64,000 nt of DNA from assembly GCA_947476335.1 (NCBI GenBank), contig CANJQH010000003.1, forward strand, positions 1 through 64,000, given 5' to 3'. Positions 33,263 through 44,060 of this stretch are shown piece after piece; within the stretch, counting starts at the first letter, position 1; each line of letters opens with the position of its first letter. The translations under genes were made by a program, and so were the position numbers. The DNA comes from Anaerolineae bacterium (GTDB lineage: Bacteria > Chloroflexota > Anaerolineae > J036 > Brachytrichaceae). The notes below the pieces were generated by a model. That model was not told the DNA's origin. It was given only the letters and a program-made list of their open reading frames with translations, and did not search any database.

Positions 33263-33808
33263 ATGAACCGAAAAAGTGATCCGAAAAACAACGACGAAAC
33301 TCAACACCAGCGCAGCGCACACCTGCGTGTCGGACTGCTCGCTGGATTGGTGCTGGGCCTTGCCATCGCCGCGCAACAGATTACCGGCGATCCACTCGGC
33401 ATGCTGATCGTGGTGATCGGCATGCACATCGCCGGCTATTACGCAGCACGTGAATCACAGGCAGAAACGCGGCGCGCCGCGATGCGCGCCGGCATGCTCG
33501 GCGGGCTCATCGCCGGCGTAGTAACGGGCCTGGCCTTCGCTGCCGTCACCATGTTTCTCTCACTCGACACGACGCGCACAGCGCAGATGCAGCAGCAGAG
33601 CCTGCAGGCGATGGACGAATTGTGGCCGTCGTATTCTGAAATTGTGCGCAGCGAAATGACGCGCGATCCGGAACAGTTCCGCATCAGTTACATGATCTCG
33701 ACCGCCATCGCCACCACATGCTGCAGCATCATGCTGCCCGCCGCCGGCGCCGCCTTCGGCACGGTCGGTGGCACCTTCGGCATTCGCAGGCGCGATGCGG
33801 CTGAGTAG
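33263..33808 (+). CDS. small membrane protein of unknown function
   Basis: 181 residues with four hydrophobic segments, near residues 18-36, 46-63, 77-99 and 147-172. Several are Gly/Ala-rich (G-M-L-G-G-L-I-A-G-V-V-T-G-L). A soluble stretch at 105-140 lies between the last two. Not recognised; the alternating Gly pattern resembles DUF4199-like integral proteins, with low certainty. It follows the VWA gene by 81 bp on the same strand. I start at ATG 33263, although an ATG 11 codons earlier is also open. Confidence 0.65.
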   Translation: MNRKSDPKNNDETQHQRSAHLRVGLLAGLVLGLAIAAQQITGDPLGMLIVVIGMHIAGYYAARESQAETRRAAMRAGMLGGLIAGVVTGLAFAAVTMFLSLDTTRTAQMQQQSLQAMDELWPSYSEIVRSEMTRDPEQFRISYMISTAIATTCCSIMLPAAGAAFGTVGGTFGIRRRDAAE

Positions 33809-33859
33809 CACGACGCATTGTCTACGCCGCACTCTTACAGCAACGGCGATCAGTGCTTC

Positions 33860-34402
33860 TTACATGTATCCACGCTGCAACGCCGCTTCGCCGTAACCAG
33901 ATTCGGGCGACGTGTCCGGCACGTCAAAGCCGAGCGTGTCTGCGATGCGCACAATCATGTTGAACGCGCCGCAGATGTGAATCGCCTCTTCGATCTGCGC
34001 ATCGCTCACACCGGCGCGGCGCGCAGCGTTCACATCTTCCGCGACGACGTCGTCAGGCTGAATGGTCAGCCTGTGAATCAGGCCAAGCACCGCACGCAAG
34101 CCCTCGGAAACCGGGGCGGTGCGCCAATCATCGAATACTGCCTGGGTCAGCTCCTCACCGAGGGCTGCGCGCGCCATCGCGCCGTGCGTGCCCGCTCAGA
34201 AGGGACACTTGTTCAAATACGCCGTGTAGCCGGCGAACAGCTCGCGTTCGCCCACGCTCCATGCGCTGTCGCCGCGCAACAGTATCTGCAGCATTTCAGA
34301 ATACGGGCGGCCAAACAACTCCGGCCGGTACGCCAGCGCCTTCACCACGTCAAGCGTGGCGCCAGGCGCCAGCGTATCGCGATCGACTTTCGACAGTCTC
34401 AT
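33860..34402 (-). CDS. AhpD/CMD-like protein, probable selenoprotein (CxxU)
   Basis: Read as one gene this is 180 residues with an in-frame UGA at codon 69 (34196-34198). Before it stands L-N-K-C-P-F, and after it A-G-T-H-G-A-M-A. The motif is therefore C66-P-F-U69-x3-H73, exactly the C-x-x-C-x-x-x-H redox site of AhpD/carboxymuconolactone-decarboxylase-like proteins. Both halves share one frame with no gap, and the part after UGA (I-E-E-A-I-H-I-C-G-A-F-N-M) is family-typical. AhpD-like selenoproteins are known. The RNA after UGA is GC-rich and can fold around GCGC-GAUG-GCGC, but I cannot confirm a SECIS. The alternative is a nonsense-mutated pseudogene. The start overlaps the upstream gene (ATGA). 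Confidence 0.75.
34196..34198 (-). other. in-frame UGA, candidate selenocysteine codon
   Basis: The TGA falls exactly at the second cysteine position of the CxxC motif. Reading frame and family similarity continue on both sides. Confidence 0.75.
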
Positions 34403-34752
34403 TTTTTCTCCTGATCGGCGTTCGTGTTCATCGCCGCCATCCCAGCCTCGATGCGCCGCATACCCGCCCCTGCAGCAACGGTGATGATTGCTTCGTACAC
34501 TGCATCTTCAGCATATCCAGCCTGCAGCAGGCGCTCGACGTCTTCGTCGACGACTTTGTATGCATTGCGGATCGCCTTGTCGACAAACGCCGCCAGCAGC
34601 GCTGGCACATTGGCAAATTCGCCCCCACGCCCAGCGGCGCGGTCGTAGATCGCCGCACGCACCGCGTGCGACAACGCACCCGGCGTGTTCAATACCGATT
34701 CGACGATCGCATCACGATTCGCTGCAAACCGATCTCCAGCATAGGTGGACAT
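34399..34752 (-). CDS. AhpD/CMD-like partner protein without catalytic cysteines
   Basis: 117 residues. The helical pattern resembles the carboxymuconolactone-decarboxylase/AhpD fold (A-F-V-D-K-A-I-R-N-A-Y-K-V-V and Y-E-A-I-I-T-V-A-A-G-A-G), but no CxxC is present. It overlaps the candidate selenoprotein by 4 bp (ATGA), so the two are translationally coupled and may form a heteromeric AhpD-like complex. The start at 34752 (M-S-T-Y-A-G-D) is preferred to an ATG 12 codons earlier that lies in the spacer. No cofactor site is visible. Confidence 0.75.
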   Translation of the reverse strand: MSTYAGDRFAANRDAIVESVLNTPGALSHAVRAAIYDRAAGRGGEFANVPALLAAFVDKAIRNAYKVVDEDVERLLQAGYAEDAVYEAIITVAAGAGMRRIEAGMAAMNTNADQEKK

Positions 34753-34792
34753 TGGAGTTGAAGTGTACTGCAGCAACAGGAAAAACATTCGT

Positions 34793-35012
34793 CACGGGTG
34801 CATCCGCCGTTGGGGGCGGATTTCATGAAATGGCGCGTGCTGTCACCCGGACCGATGGTCCGGGCTGGGGCAGCGTCGCGCCTCCGCCGTTTGGGGCGAA
34901 ACATGAGCGCACGCCATAGCGCCAACGGCGCGGTCCGCCGCGGCAGCCCCGGGCGACGGCGGCGCGACGACGCGCGGTCATATTTCGCCCCAAACGGCGG
35001 GGGCACCCTGTA
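34793..35012. repeat. family B repeat, copy 4
   Basis: About 220 bp from GGGTGCATCCGCCGTT to CCCCAAACGGCGGGGGCACCC. Inside is the palindrome ACCCGGACCGATGGTCCGGG. It lies between the AhpD-like operon and the subtilase. Confidence 0.85.
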
Positions 35013-35078
35013 CCCCCAATTTGGATATCTTTTTGCCACAGCAAATTTTCAGCGCACGCAGGACGACAGCCCACCCCC

Positions 35079-37265
<2,187 letters not shown>

Positions 37266-37307
37266 CGTGGGCACGGATTGTAGGGGCGAGGCAAGCGTCG
37301 CCCCTAC

Positions 37308-37313
37308 TAGAAT
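37308..37313 (+). promoter_or_regulatory. candidate -10 box for the isochorismatase-like gene
   Basis: TAGAAT lies 6 nt before the ATG at 37320. Confidence 0.45.
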
Positions 37314-37319
37314 TGTCAT

Positions 37320-38024
37320 ATGGCCCTTGCAAAAAATTCGCGCCCGTTTTTGAAACACCTCGATCGATGGATGGATGAACGACCAGTGCTTTCATTGCGC
37401 AAGGTGGCGCCTGATGCGACGCGCGCCGCGGTGATGTGCGTCGATATCATCAACGGCTTCTGCACCGTCGGACCGCTCGCCAGCCCGCGCGTGCAGGGTA
37501 TCGTCAAGCCGATCATTTCGCTCTTCAAGGCCGCACACAAACACGGCATCGAAAATTTTGTGCTTATGCAGGACACACACGATCCAGAAGCAATTGAGTT
37601 CGATGCGTACCCGCCGCACTGCGTGCGCGACACCGCCGAAAGCGAAACCGCGCCCGAGCTGCTCAAGCTTCCGTTTGCCGACCGGTTCATCGTGCTGCCG
37701 AAGAATTCAATCTCATCCGCGTACAACACCGGCCTCGATGCCTGGCTCGACGCGCACCCAGACGTGAACACGTTCATCGTCGTCGGCGACTGCACAGACC
37801 TGTGCACGTATCAGCTCGCCATGCATCTGCGCCTGCGCGCAAATGCAGCGCAGCAGAGCGGCGTGCGCGTGATCATCCCGGAGAACTGTGTACAGACGTA
37901 CGACACACCGGTGAAGATCGCAACGAAGCTCGACATCCCAGCGCACGACGGCGACCTGCTGCACGCGATCTTCCTGCACAACATGGCATCGAACGGCATC
38001 GAAGTCGTCGGCAAACTGCGATGA
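37320..38024 (+). CDS. isochorismatase/nicotinamidase-like hydrolase
   Basis: 234 residues. The cysteine-hydrolase triad is visible: Asp in [10 protein letters not shown], Lys in V-L-P-K-N-S-I-S-S, and Cys in [10 protein letters not shown]. This is the pattern of nicotinamidases and isochorismatase-like enzymes. The metal ligands D-x-H are suggested by Q-D-T-H-D-P. Nicotinamidase activity (NAD salvage) is likely but not proven. The stop overlaps the acylphosphatase start by 4 bp (ATGA), so the two are co-transcribed. It is divergent from the subtilase with only 54 bp between start codons. Confidence 0.9.
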   Translation: MALAKNSRPFLKHLDRWMDERPVLSLRKVAPDATRAAVMCVDIINGFCTVGPLASPRVQGIVKPIISLFKAAHKHGIENFVLMQDTHDPEAIEFDAYPPHCVRDTAESETAPELLKLPFADRFIVLPKNSISSAYNTGLDAWLDAHPDVNTFIVVGDCTDLCTYQLAMHLRLRANAAQQSGVRVIIPENCVQTYDTPVKIATKLDIPAHDGDLLHAIFLHNMASNGIEVVGKLR

Positions 38025-38299
38025 GCGCGCACAAAAGACTGCGTGCCGTCGTGCGTGGCCGCGTGCAGGGCGTCGGCTTCCGCTATTCCACACTGCGTCG
38101 CGCCATCTCACTGGAACTGCGCGGCTGGGTCGCCAACCGCAGCGATGGATCCGTCGAAGTCGTCGCGGAAGGCAACCACGTCGCGCTGGAAACGCTGCTC
38201 GATTTCCTGCACCGCGGGCCGCCCGCAGCCGACGTGCACGAAGTTGATCTGCGCTGGGATGTCGCCGTCGGTGAATTCAGTACTTTCAATATGCGCTGA
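38021..38299 (+). CDS. acyP: acylphosphatase
   Basis: 92 residues, a standard acylphosphatase size. The phosphate cradle V-x-G-R-V-Q-G-V-G-F-R is at residues 12-22 and the catalytic Asn is in G-W-V-A-N-R-S-D-G-S. The enzyme hydrolyses acyl phosphates such as carbamoyl phosphate or 1,3-bisphosphoglycerate in the cytosol. Its ATG overlaps the stop of the preceding gene. The stop is followed by a four-fold CTGATGCG repeat and a degenerate family A copy. Confidence 0.95.
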   Translation: MSAHKRLRAVVRGRVQGVGFRYSTLRRAISLELRGWVANRSDGSVEVVAEGNHVALETLLDFLHRGPPAADVHEVDLRWDVAVGEFSTFNMR

Positions 38300-38337
38300 C
38301 TGATGCGCTGACTGATGCGCTGACTGATGCGTTAAAT

Positions 38338-38406
38338 ATCATGGTCAGTATTTTCAGCGAAACATACGTGTTTCGCGTTGGAAAAATAGCAGGCCTGAGT
38401 AGTTAC
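38338..38406. repeat. family A palindromic repeat, truncated copy
   Basis: Only CAGTATTTTCAGCGAAACATACGTGTTTCGCG and the intact right end GGCCTGAGTAGTTAC remain. It ends 15 bp before the thioredoxin reductase fusion gene. Confidence 0.8.
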
Positions 38407-38421
38407 CAAAAAAATCATCTC

Positions 38422-39621
38422 ATGACGACTGAATCATCAAAGGCCACAATCACCATCTACGGCACGACATGGTGCCCGGACTGCCACCGCTCGAAACAAT
38501 TCCTCAGCGAACAGCGCCTGCGCTACGCATGGGTTGACATCGAACAACATCCGGAAGCACAGGCTTATGTCGAGCAGATCAACGACGGCAAGCGCATTGT
38601 GCCGACGATCGTGTTCGAAGACGGCTCTTTTCTGGTCGAACCGAGCAACGCGGAGCTGGCGAAAAAGCTCGGCTTGCAGACGCAGGCGAAGATGAGCTTC
38701 TACGACATGATTGTCATCGGCAGCGGGCCGACCGGCCTGACGACGGCGTTATACGGCGCACGCGAAGGGATGAGTGTGCTCGTCATCGAGAAAGCCGCGC
38801 TCGGGGGGCAGGTCGGTGTGACGGAGCGGCTCGACAATTTTCCGGGCTTCCCAGACGGCATCAGCGGCGAAGAATTTGCACAGCGATTGACACGACAAGC
38901 CGAACGCTTCGGCGTCGAGATGTTGAAGGCGCAGGAAGTGATTGGCATTGGCGGCGACGCCGCTGGCGTAAACCACTGCGTAAAAACAGCTGACGGCCGC
39001 GAGTATGGCGCGCGTGCGGTGCTGATCGCCACGGGCTCACGGTATCGTCGGTTAAATGTGCCGGGCGAAGAAGATTTCATCGGCGCAGGCATCCACTTCT
39101 GCGCCACATGCGACGGCCCGTTCTACAAAGGGCAGCACATCGCCGTCATCGGTGGTGGCAACAGCGCTGGTGAGGAAAGCCTTTTTCTGTCGCGCTTCGC
39201 CGAGAAGGTCACCATCCTCGTGCGCGGCGATGCGCTGTCCGCCAGCCGCATCGTGGCGGACAACATCGCCAACGATCCGAAGATCGAAGTGCGCACGCAC
39301 ACAGAAGTGCAGGCTTTCGAAGGCAGCGGCAAGCTCAGCGCAGTTGTCGTAAAGGACAAGCGCACCAGCCAGATCGAGACGCTGACGCCGGCGGGCGTGT
39401 TCGTCTTCATTGGCCTGCAGCCGAACAGCGGCTGGCTGCCAGCCACGATCGAGCGCGACGAGCACGGCTTCGTGACGACCGGGCTGAATCTGGAGACGAC
39501 GATGCCGGGCGTGTTCGCTGCTGGTGATGTGCGCAAGGGCAGCACCAAGCAGGCCGCCAGCGCAGCAGGCGAAGGCGCAACGGCGGCGCTGATGATTCGT
39601 GAATATCTGCGCGGCCGCTGA
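38422..39621 (+). CDS. glutaredoxin-thioredoxin reductase fusion
   Basis: 399 residues. Residues 1-85 form a glutaredoxin/NrdH-like domain with C18-P-D-C21 in T-T-W-C-P-D-C-H and I-V-P-T-I-V-F-E-D-G. From about residue 93 comes a full thioredoxin reductase: FAD loop V-I-G-S-G-P-T-G-L-T-T-A, catalytic C-A-T-C-D-G-P-F, NADPH loop V-I-G-G-G-N-S-A-G-E-E, and the closing F-A-A-G-D-V-R. The fused domain could be the reductase's own substrate, making a self-contained disulfide reductase. An ATG at the domain joint (M-S-F-Y-D-M-I-V) might also allow a reductase-only product. Confidence 0.93.
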   Translation: MTTESSKATITIYGTTWCPDCHRSKQFLSEQRLRYAWVDIEQHPEAQAYVEQINDGKRIVPTIVFEDGSFLVEPSNAELAKKLGLQTQAKMSFYDMIVIGSGPTGLTTALYGAREGMSVLVIEKAALGGQVGVTERLDNFPGFPDGISGEEFAQRLTRQAERFGVEMLKAQEVIGIGGDAAGVNHCVKTADGREYGARAVLIATGSRYRRLNVPGEEDFIGAGIHFCATCDGPFYKGQHIAVIGGGNSAGEESLFLSRFAEKVTILVRGDALSASRIVADNIANDPKIEVRTHTEVQAFEGSGKLSAVVVKDKRTSQIETLTPAGVFVFIGLQPNSGWLPATIERDEHGFVTTGLNLETTMPGVFAAGDVRKGSTKQAASAAGEGATAALMIREYLRGR

Positions 39622-39636
39622 AGCGGAAGCGAAATC

Positions 39637-41547
39637 TCACGGCACCGGAACCACGGCCAAATCCGGCGTGGGCGCAGCAGCAGGGTCCGGTGTGGGTTCA
39701 GGAGTGGCGAGTTCAGAACCTTCGGGCACGACGAAGTCCGGGCCGAAGCGGTACACGTTGCGCCACGGCACGTAGCGGCTGGTAAACGCCTCATTAATCA
39801 GCACGCTGTCACCACGCGTCACTTTACGCGTGAACGTGATCGTCGCGCCGTCGACGGCATGTTCGACCTGCTTCACCTCACCGGGCGCGAGCTGATTGTC
39901 CGGATCTGGTTCATACAAATCTGGTGCGTGCGGCACCACTTTCATAATGCTCGGCTGGCTAATCATGACCACACGGCCGTCTGAGGTTCCGAAGAATTTG
40001 AAGGTCAGCGTAACTTCGGCCGGATCAAAATATGACTCGATGAGCAGGTGCGTTTTGGTGTCGTTGCGAAATTTCATGTCAGCGACAGGAGTGAACACGG
40101 CAGCGTCGTAACCAGCGCCCATGCCATTTTCATAATAGCTGACGCGGTAGCCGTGCGGATAACGTTCGATGATCGGAAACCCAGCGCGCAGCGCAGCTTG
40201 AAACGCCGTCGTCGATACCTGGCACACACCGCCGCCGACGCCTTTTTCGGTACGGTTGCCGACAATGATAAGGCCCTCTTCGAAGCCATCCTCTTTGCTC
40301 ACATTGCCGAGGTACTGATTAAACGAAAAGATTTCACCTGGGGGAACGATCACGCCATGAAAACGCAAGGCAGCGAGTTTGACGTTCGCAATGCGCGCAG
40401 CGCTCGATCCGCGGAAGTACGTCGTCGCCTGCGTGATGAGCTGCGTGATGCCCAACTCTGCAGCCGTCACCGAATCCGAGAAGGGTGGCTGAATTTGTTT
40501 GACCGCAATCGTGACCTTGTGCGGCCCGGGGCTGCGCAGATTTTGCTCGATCACCTTCAGCGTGGCATCGATGTCGATTGCGCGACCTGGACGACCGGGT
40601 TTGACAACCTTCAGGTTTTTCGATGCTTCATCGAAGGTGAAATGTGCATTCTCAACGGTGCCAGTGATCGATGAACTGAACGGCTGCAACAGCGCGCGAA
40701 TGCTCTCGTCGTTCACCATCACGCGCAGCGTCACTGTGCCGTCCGGTATCTTTTCTTCCACAACAGAGGCATAGCGCGCCAGTTGCTCGTGCGAGATGCG
40801 AAAAGCCTCGACGGGTTCCTGTGGCTGATCCTTTTGATTCCACACAGGCAGCATCACGACCAGATCTTCACTCAGGATGTACGCAAGCTCTATCGCCGCC
40901 TTCGACGCTGAAGGAATACGCGGCGCAACCATGAGCGTAGGCAGGACGATGGGAGCAGCCTGTCGTGTGCGAATCGCCGCCTCGATCGCCTGCACAGCCG
41001 CAGCCTGATCGATGGTTACTCCAGCCTGCGCCTGCGTCTCCTGAATCTTTCCGCTCACGTCGTCCTTCTTCAGGCTCGCATCGACGACGGGTTGATCGAA
41101 TTCCGCAGCGATCTGTCGCACACGCGCAACAGCCGCAGCTTCATCCATGTACACCGTCGAGCCGATATCAACACCGAACCAGTACACCAACGCGCGCTCG
41201 CGCAGCATATTCTGCCAATCACCGTTGCGGCCGATCTTAAAGGCATGCCGCACGACAGCCGCTGGGTCAATATGACTGCCGAAGGCGGTGGGTGAATAAT
41301 TTTTCACTTGGCCCCCGACATCAATTTTCAGATTCTGCCCCTCGTAATAATTCCCCTGTTCAATCGCAACGGTGAAAACCTGCGCGACGGTCTTACCACC
41401 GATATCACGGCCATTCAGAAAAACGCCGGGATATACGCGATCCTGATACGCGACGTGGTGATAGACAACCGCAGCAACCGGCGTCACTACAAGGCTGACG
41501 AGCATTGCAATGAAAAAAGATATGGGCCGAAAAACTTTGCGAACCAA
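39637..41547 (-). CDS. VanW family protein
   Basis: 636 residues. One N-terminal membrane helix (F-F-I-A-M-L-V-S-L-V-V-T-P-V-A-A-V) precedes a YoaR-like putative peptidoglycan-binding region. The VanW domain lies at about 385-510 with V-P-P-G-E-I-F-S-F-N, G-G-G-V-C-Q-V-S-T-T and E-R-Y-P-H-G-Y-R-V-S-Y-Y. The C-terminus is Pro/Ala-rich. VanW proteins are linked to cell-wall metabolism but have no settled enzymatic role. The protein faces outward. The start codon is probably TTG, with a perfect TATAAT 9 bases before it. Confidence 0.9.
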   Translation of the reverse strand: MVRKVFRPISFFIAMLVSLVVTPVAAVVYHHVAYQDRVYPGVFLNGRDIGGKTVAQVFTVAIEQGNYYEGQNLKIDVGGQVKNYSPTAFGSHIDPAAVVRHAFKIGRNGDWQNMLRERALVYWFGVDIGSTVYMDEAAAVARVRQIAAEFDQPVVDASLKKDDVSGKIQETQAQAGVTIDQAAAVQAIEAAIRTRQAAPIVLPTLMVAPRIPSASKAAIELAYILSEDLVVMLPVWNQKDQPQEPVEAFRISHEQLARYASVVEEKIPDGTVTLRVMVNDESIRALLQPFSSSITGTVENAHFTFDEASKNLKVVKPGRPGRAIDIDATLKVIEQNLRSPGPHKVTIAVKQIQPPFSDSVTAAELGITQLITQATTYFRGSSAARIANVKLAALRFHGVIVPPGEIFSFNQYLGNVSKEDGFEEGLIIVGNRTEKGVGGGVCQVSTTAFQAALRAGFPIIERYPHGYRVSYYENGMGAGYDAAVFTPVADMKFRNDTKTHLLIESYFDPAEVTLTFKFFGTSDGRVVMISQPSIMKVVPHAPDLYEPDPDNQLAPGEVKQVEHAVDGATITFTRKVTRGDSVLINEAFTSRYVPWRNVYRFGPDFVVPEGSELATPEPTPDPAAAPTPDLAVVPVP

Positions 41548-41556
41548 TATGAGCCT

Positions 41557-41562
41557 ATTATA
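41557..41562 (-). promoter_or_regulatory. candidate -10 box for the vanW-like gene
   Basis: The minus-strand TATAAT ends 9 nt before the TTG start at 41547. It is the best match to the -10 consensus in the window. Confidence 0.55.
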
Positions 41563-41605
41563 GATAAGAGCCTGTCATTGTGTTCCGTTTTCATCGATTT
41601 CACAT

Positions 41606-43261
41606 TTATGCAAATGGTTGCTCACTCTTCAAATCGGGCTTTTCGCGCCGCAGAGGTGCGCTGGACGGGCCAATGGCGTATTGCTCATAAATCTTTTCGC
41701 CATATTCGGTCGTGTGAATCGCCACCGGCATTGGTACAGCATGGCCCATGATGAGCGCCTGCTGTTTGCTGTCAAGTGAAGCGAGCACACCGCGCAACTG
41801 GGCAGCGCCATTAATGCCGGTGAACACTGCACTGATGTCCTTCTCATCGCTGAGCGCGCACGTGATGCGCGTGCCGATCTGCGACATGACCTCGCCGTCG
41901 ATCTGGCTCGGCCGCTGATCGACCACCATCAGCGTCACGTTGTATTTGCGCAATTCGCGCGCGATGGTGCCGAAGATCGTGTGTTCGGCGACGCCGGGTT
42001 CGAGGAACTTATGCGCCTCTTCGATCACGATAACGAGCTTTTTCGGCTCGACGCCACCGCCACCTTCGGCATCTTCCTTCATATCGCGATAGCGTTCACG
42101 AATGCGGCGCGTCAAAAAATTCGCGACAAAAACATACGCGCCCATATCGTCGCCGTATTTGCCAAACTCGACGATCACACTAATCCCTTTCGTCAGATAA
42201 CCAATGATGCGCTCGACAAAATCTGCCTGCGCCTGCTCACGAATAAATTCGAAGCCAAGCAGCTTCTGCAGCTTACGCTGCATCGCGTAGTAGGTGCCTT
42301 CGATAATCTTATTTTCCGCAATCATGGCCTTCACTTCACCGTCCACGTCGTCGTTGATCAGCTCATAAATCCACGTTTTCGGCGCGCGCCGCTTCATCGC
42401 ATACAGTGCGTTCACCTGCACATCGGTGAGCGCAAGCACGCGGCTCACCGATTCGAGGTCCTCAGGTTCGATCTGTCCATAGCCGATTGCGAGTGCGAAC
42501 TCCGGCCGGCTGTTGCGCACACGCGATGACTTCTCATCCAGCGTCACAATGACGGTCTTGTTTGAAATCGCATTCAGTTGCTTGAGGCCTTTGAATTTGC
42601 GATTCTTGTCGCCCTTGAGCGTATAGCCGTAGTCGTTGTGCATGTCAAAGATCAGGCACGACGCGAGATCCTTGTGAATCACCGCGGCGAGGAGCGGCAC
42701 AGTCATGAACGTTTTACCGGTGCCGCTGCGGCCGAAGATGGCGCTCGATCGTTCGAGCATGCGTTCGAGGTCGATGTTGATTTCGATCTTCTCGTCCTCG
42801 AGCGAGGCGCCGATGCGGTACGGCGAACCCTCATCGCTGGCAAACACTTCACGCACTTCCTCAGGCGTGCTGCGATATGCCGCGGTGAAATGCGCGGGCA
42901 CACTCTTCACCGGCCGCAGCTCGCCGGTATCCTGTTCGCGCACGAGATGCGGCTTTACTTCAAGCAGGCCAAACACCGTCGTGCCGCGCAGCATATCGAT
43001 CATCATCGGATCGGACGGCGGCATTTTCTGCACAGCGACGTCAGTGGCATCCAGTTTGATGTCCGTGACGAGGCCAAAGTAGCGGCGCCCGGTGTTTCCA
43101 TCGATAGTGACATAGCTGCCAACGGTGATGCCCTCAATGATGATGCCGGGGTCGAGCTTAACCTGCACACCCTCGCTGAGCGATCCACCAACGACCTGAC
43201 CAAGGCGCTGGCGCGGCGCAGCATCATCAACGCCAAAGAAGCGACCGGGGAAGTTTTCCAT
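41606..43261 (-). CDS. HerA-like ATPase with HAS-barrel domain
   Basis: 551 residues. The N-terminal 110 residues form a HAS-type beta barrel (G-S-Y-V-T-I-D-G and R-Y-F-G-L-V-T-D-I). The HerA/FtsK-class ATPase follows with Walker A G-R-S-G-T-G-K-T, Walker B V-I-V-I-E-E-A-H-K-F, and R-x3-D-x-R-P-S style sensors in V-V-D-Q-R-P-S-Q. HerA hexamers pump DNA and usually work with the NurA nuclease in end resection. No NurA is in the window. The ATG at 43261 is preferred. A HAS-barrel protein is encoded 20 bp upstream on the same strand. Confidence 0.93.
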   Translation of the reverse strand: MENFPGRFFGVDDAAPRQRLGQVVGGSLSEGVQVKLDPGIIIEGITVGSYVTIDGNTGRRYFGLVTDIKLDATDVAVQKMPPSDPMMIDMLRGTTVFGLLEVKPHLVREQDTGELRPVKSVPAHFTAAYRSTPEEVREVFASDEGSPYRIGASLEDEKIEINIDLERMLERSSAIFGRSGTGKTFMTVPLLAAVIHKDLASCLIFDMHNDYGYTLKGDKNRKFKGLKQLNAISNKTVIVTLDEKSSRVRNSRPEFALAIGYGQIEPEDLESVSRVLALTDVQVNALYAMKRRAPKTWIYELINDDVDGEVKAMIAENKIIEGTYYAMQRKLQKLLGFEFIREQAQADFVERIIGYLTKGISVIVEFGKYGDDMGAYVFVANFLTRRIRERYRDMKEDAEGGGGVEPKKLVIVIEEAHKFLEPGVAEHTIFGTIARELRKYNVTLMVVDQRPSQIDGEVMSQIGTRITCALSDEKDISAVFTGINGAAQLRGVLASLDSKQQALIMGHAVPMPVAIHTTEYGEKIYEQYAIGPSSAPLRREKPDLKSEQPFA

Positions 43262-43281
43262 TGTGTTCAAGAAGCCGGGTT

Positions 43282-43863
43282 TTACAATCTGCGCAGCACG
43301 CTTTCCAGCCGCCGTGCATCGCTGGCCAGCCAGCGCGCCAGTTCGCGGCCACATGCCTGAGTAAACATCGCCTGTGCCGTCGGGTTCGCGCGCGATTCAC
43401 GGGCGATGCGAATCGCCGCCGCCAGCAGCTCTTCGGTCGGGACATCACGCGAATCGAGTACAAGACGCAGCCAATCCACATGTGCGGTGAAACGCTCGAT
43501 CTCAGCCGAATCGCAGGTGTTCACTTCGTCCAGCGTGATCGGAGGCTGCGCTGACAGCGCATATCGCGGCTCGCCACCCGCTTCCTCATAACCGACGCAC
43601 AGCACGCTCGCCTCCACTGGCACGCGACGCGCACGCTGCCAGGCGATGTCCTCTTCGCGCACATCTTCGGCTACCGAAAGCATTTTCGTCATGCCATCAT
43701 CCTCGATCGCGATGTTGTAAATCAGACCGTACACCGTCGCATCCCGATACTGAATACGAGTGCGCACCAGCGAACCAAAGATTGGAACAGCTTGCCTCTC
43801 AACGCGACAGCCGAAGACAAAACTGCGCGTCTCCGCGCGAAGCACTTTGCCGATTGCGCTCAT
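43282..43863 (-). CDS. HAS-barrel-like protein, probable HerA partner
   Basis: 193 residues. The first 90 residues resemble a HAS-type barrel (F-G-S-L-V-R-T and V-Y-G-L-I-Y-N-I-A-I); the rest is helical and holds two isolated cysteines. It is not a NurA nuclease as far as I can see: no D-x-S start or late catalytic Asp and Glu pattern stands out. It precedes herA by 20 bp, so the two are surely co-transcribed and may interact through their barrels. Function otherwise unknown. Confidence 0.7.
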   Translation of the reverse strand: MSAIGKVLRAETRSFVFGCRVERQAVPIFGSLVRTRIQYRDATVYGLIYNIAIEDDGMTKMLSVAEDVREEDIAWQRARRVPVEASVLCVGYEEAGGEPRYALSAQPPITLDEVNTCDSAEIERFTAHVDWLRLVLDSRDVPTEELLAAAIRIARESRANPTAQAMFTQACGRELARWLASDARRLESVLRRL

Positions 43864-43953
43864 GAGTGCGCATTATCCGTCAGGCGCACGAAGAGCACAG
43901 AGGGGGGTGACTAAACACAAGGGTATTACGCGAAACACCCGCTGCCTCCAAAC

Positions 43954-44047
43954 CAAGTGAGTCGCCAAAAGTTCTGGCGGCAGATTCGCCTCCCCCGCAA
44001 AGTGGGGGAGGCGAATCTGCCGGACAAAACTTATGGACAGGAACTTA
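43954..44047. repeat. family C element (IS630-type MITE), copy 2
   Basis: 94 bp in the reverse orientation (AAGTGAGTCGCC to CAGGAACTTA). One base in the loop side differs (GCAAAGTGGG). Its terminal TA is the start of the TAGAAT box of the pyruvate kinase gene. Confidence 0.93.
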
Positions 44048-44051
44048 GAAT
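44046..44051 (+). promoter_or_regulatory. candidate -10 box for pyruvate kinase, made partly by family C
   Basis: TAGAAT lies 9 nt before the ATG at 44061; its first two bases are the end of family C copy 2. Confidence 0.55.
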
Positions 44052-44060
44052 AACAGCGCA

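Noticed and set aside
33860-34402. Two separate small CMD-family genes or a frameshift
   Set aside because: Both parts are in the same frame with exactly one TGA codon between contiguous family sequence, so no shift is needed; the selenocysteine reading is simpler.
43904-43953. A third family D copy or another family A copy
   Set aside because: Only GTGACTAAACACAAG and CGCGAAACACCC resemble the families; too degenerate to call.
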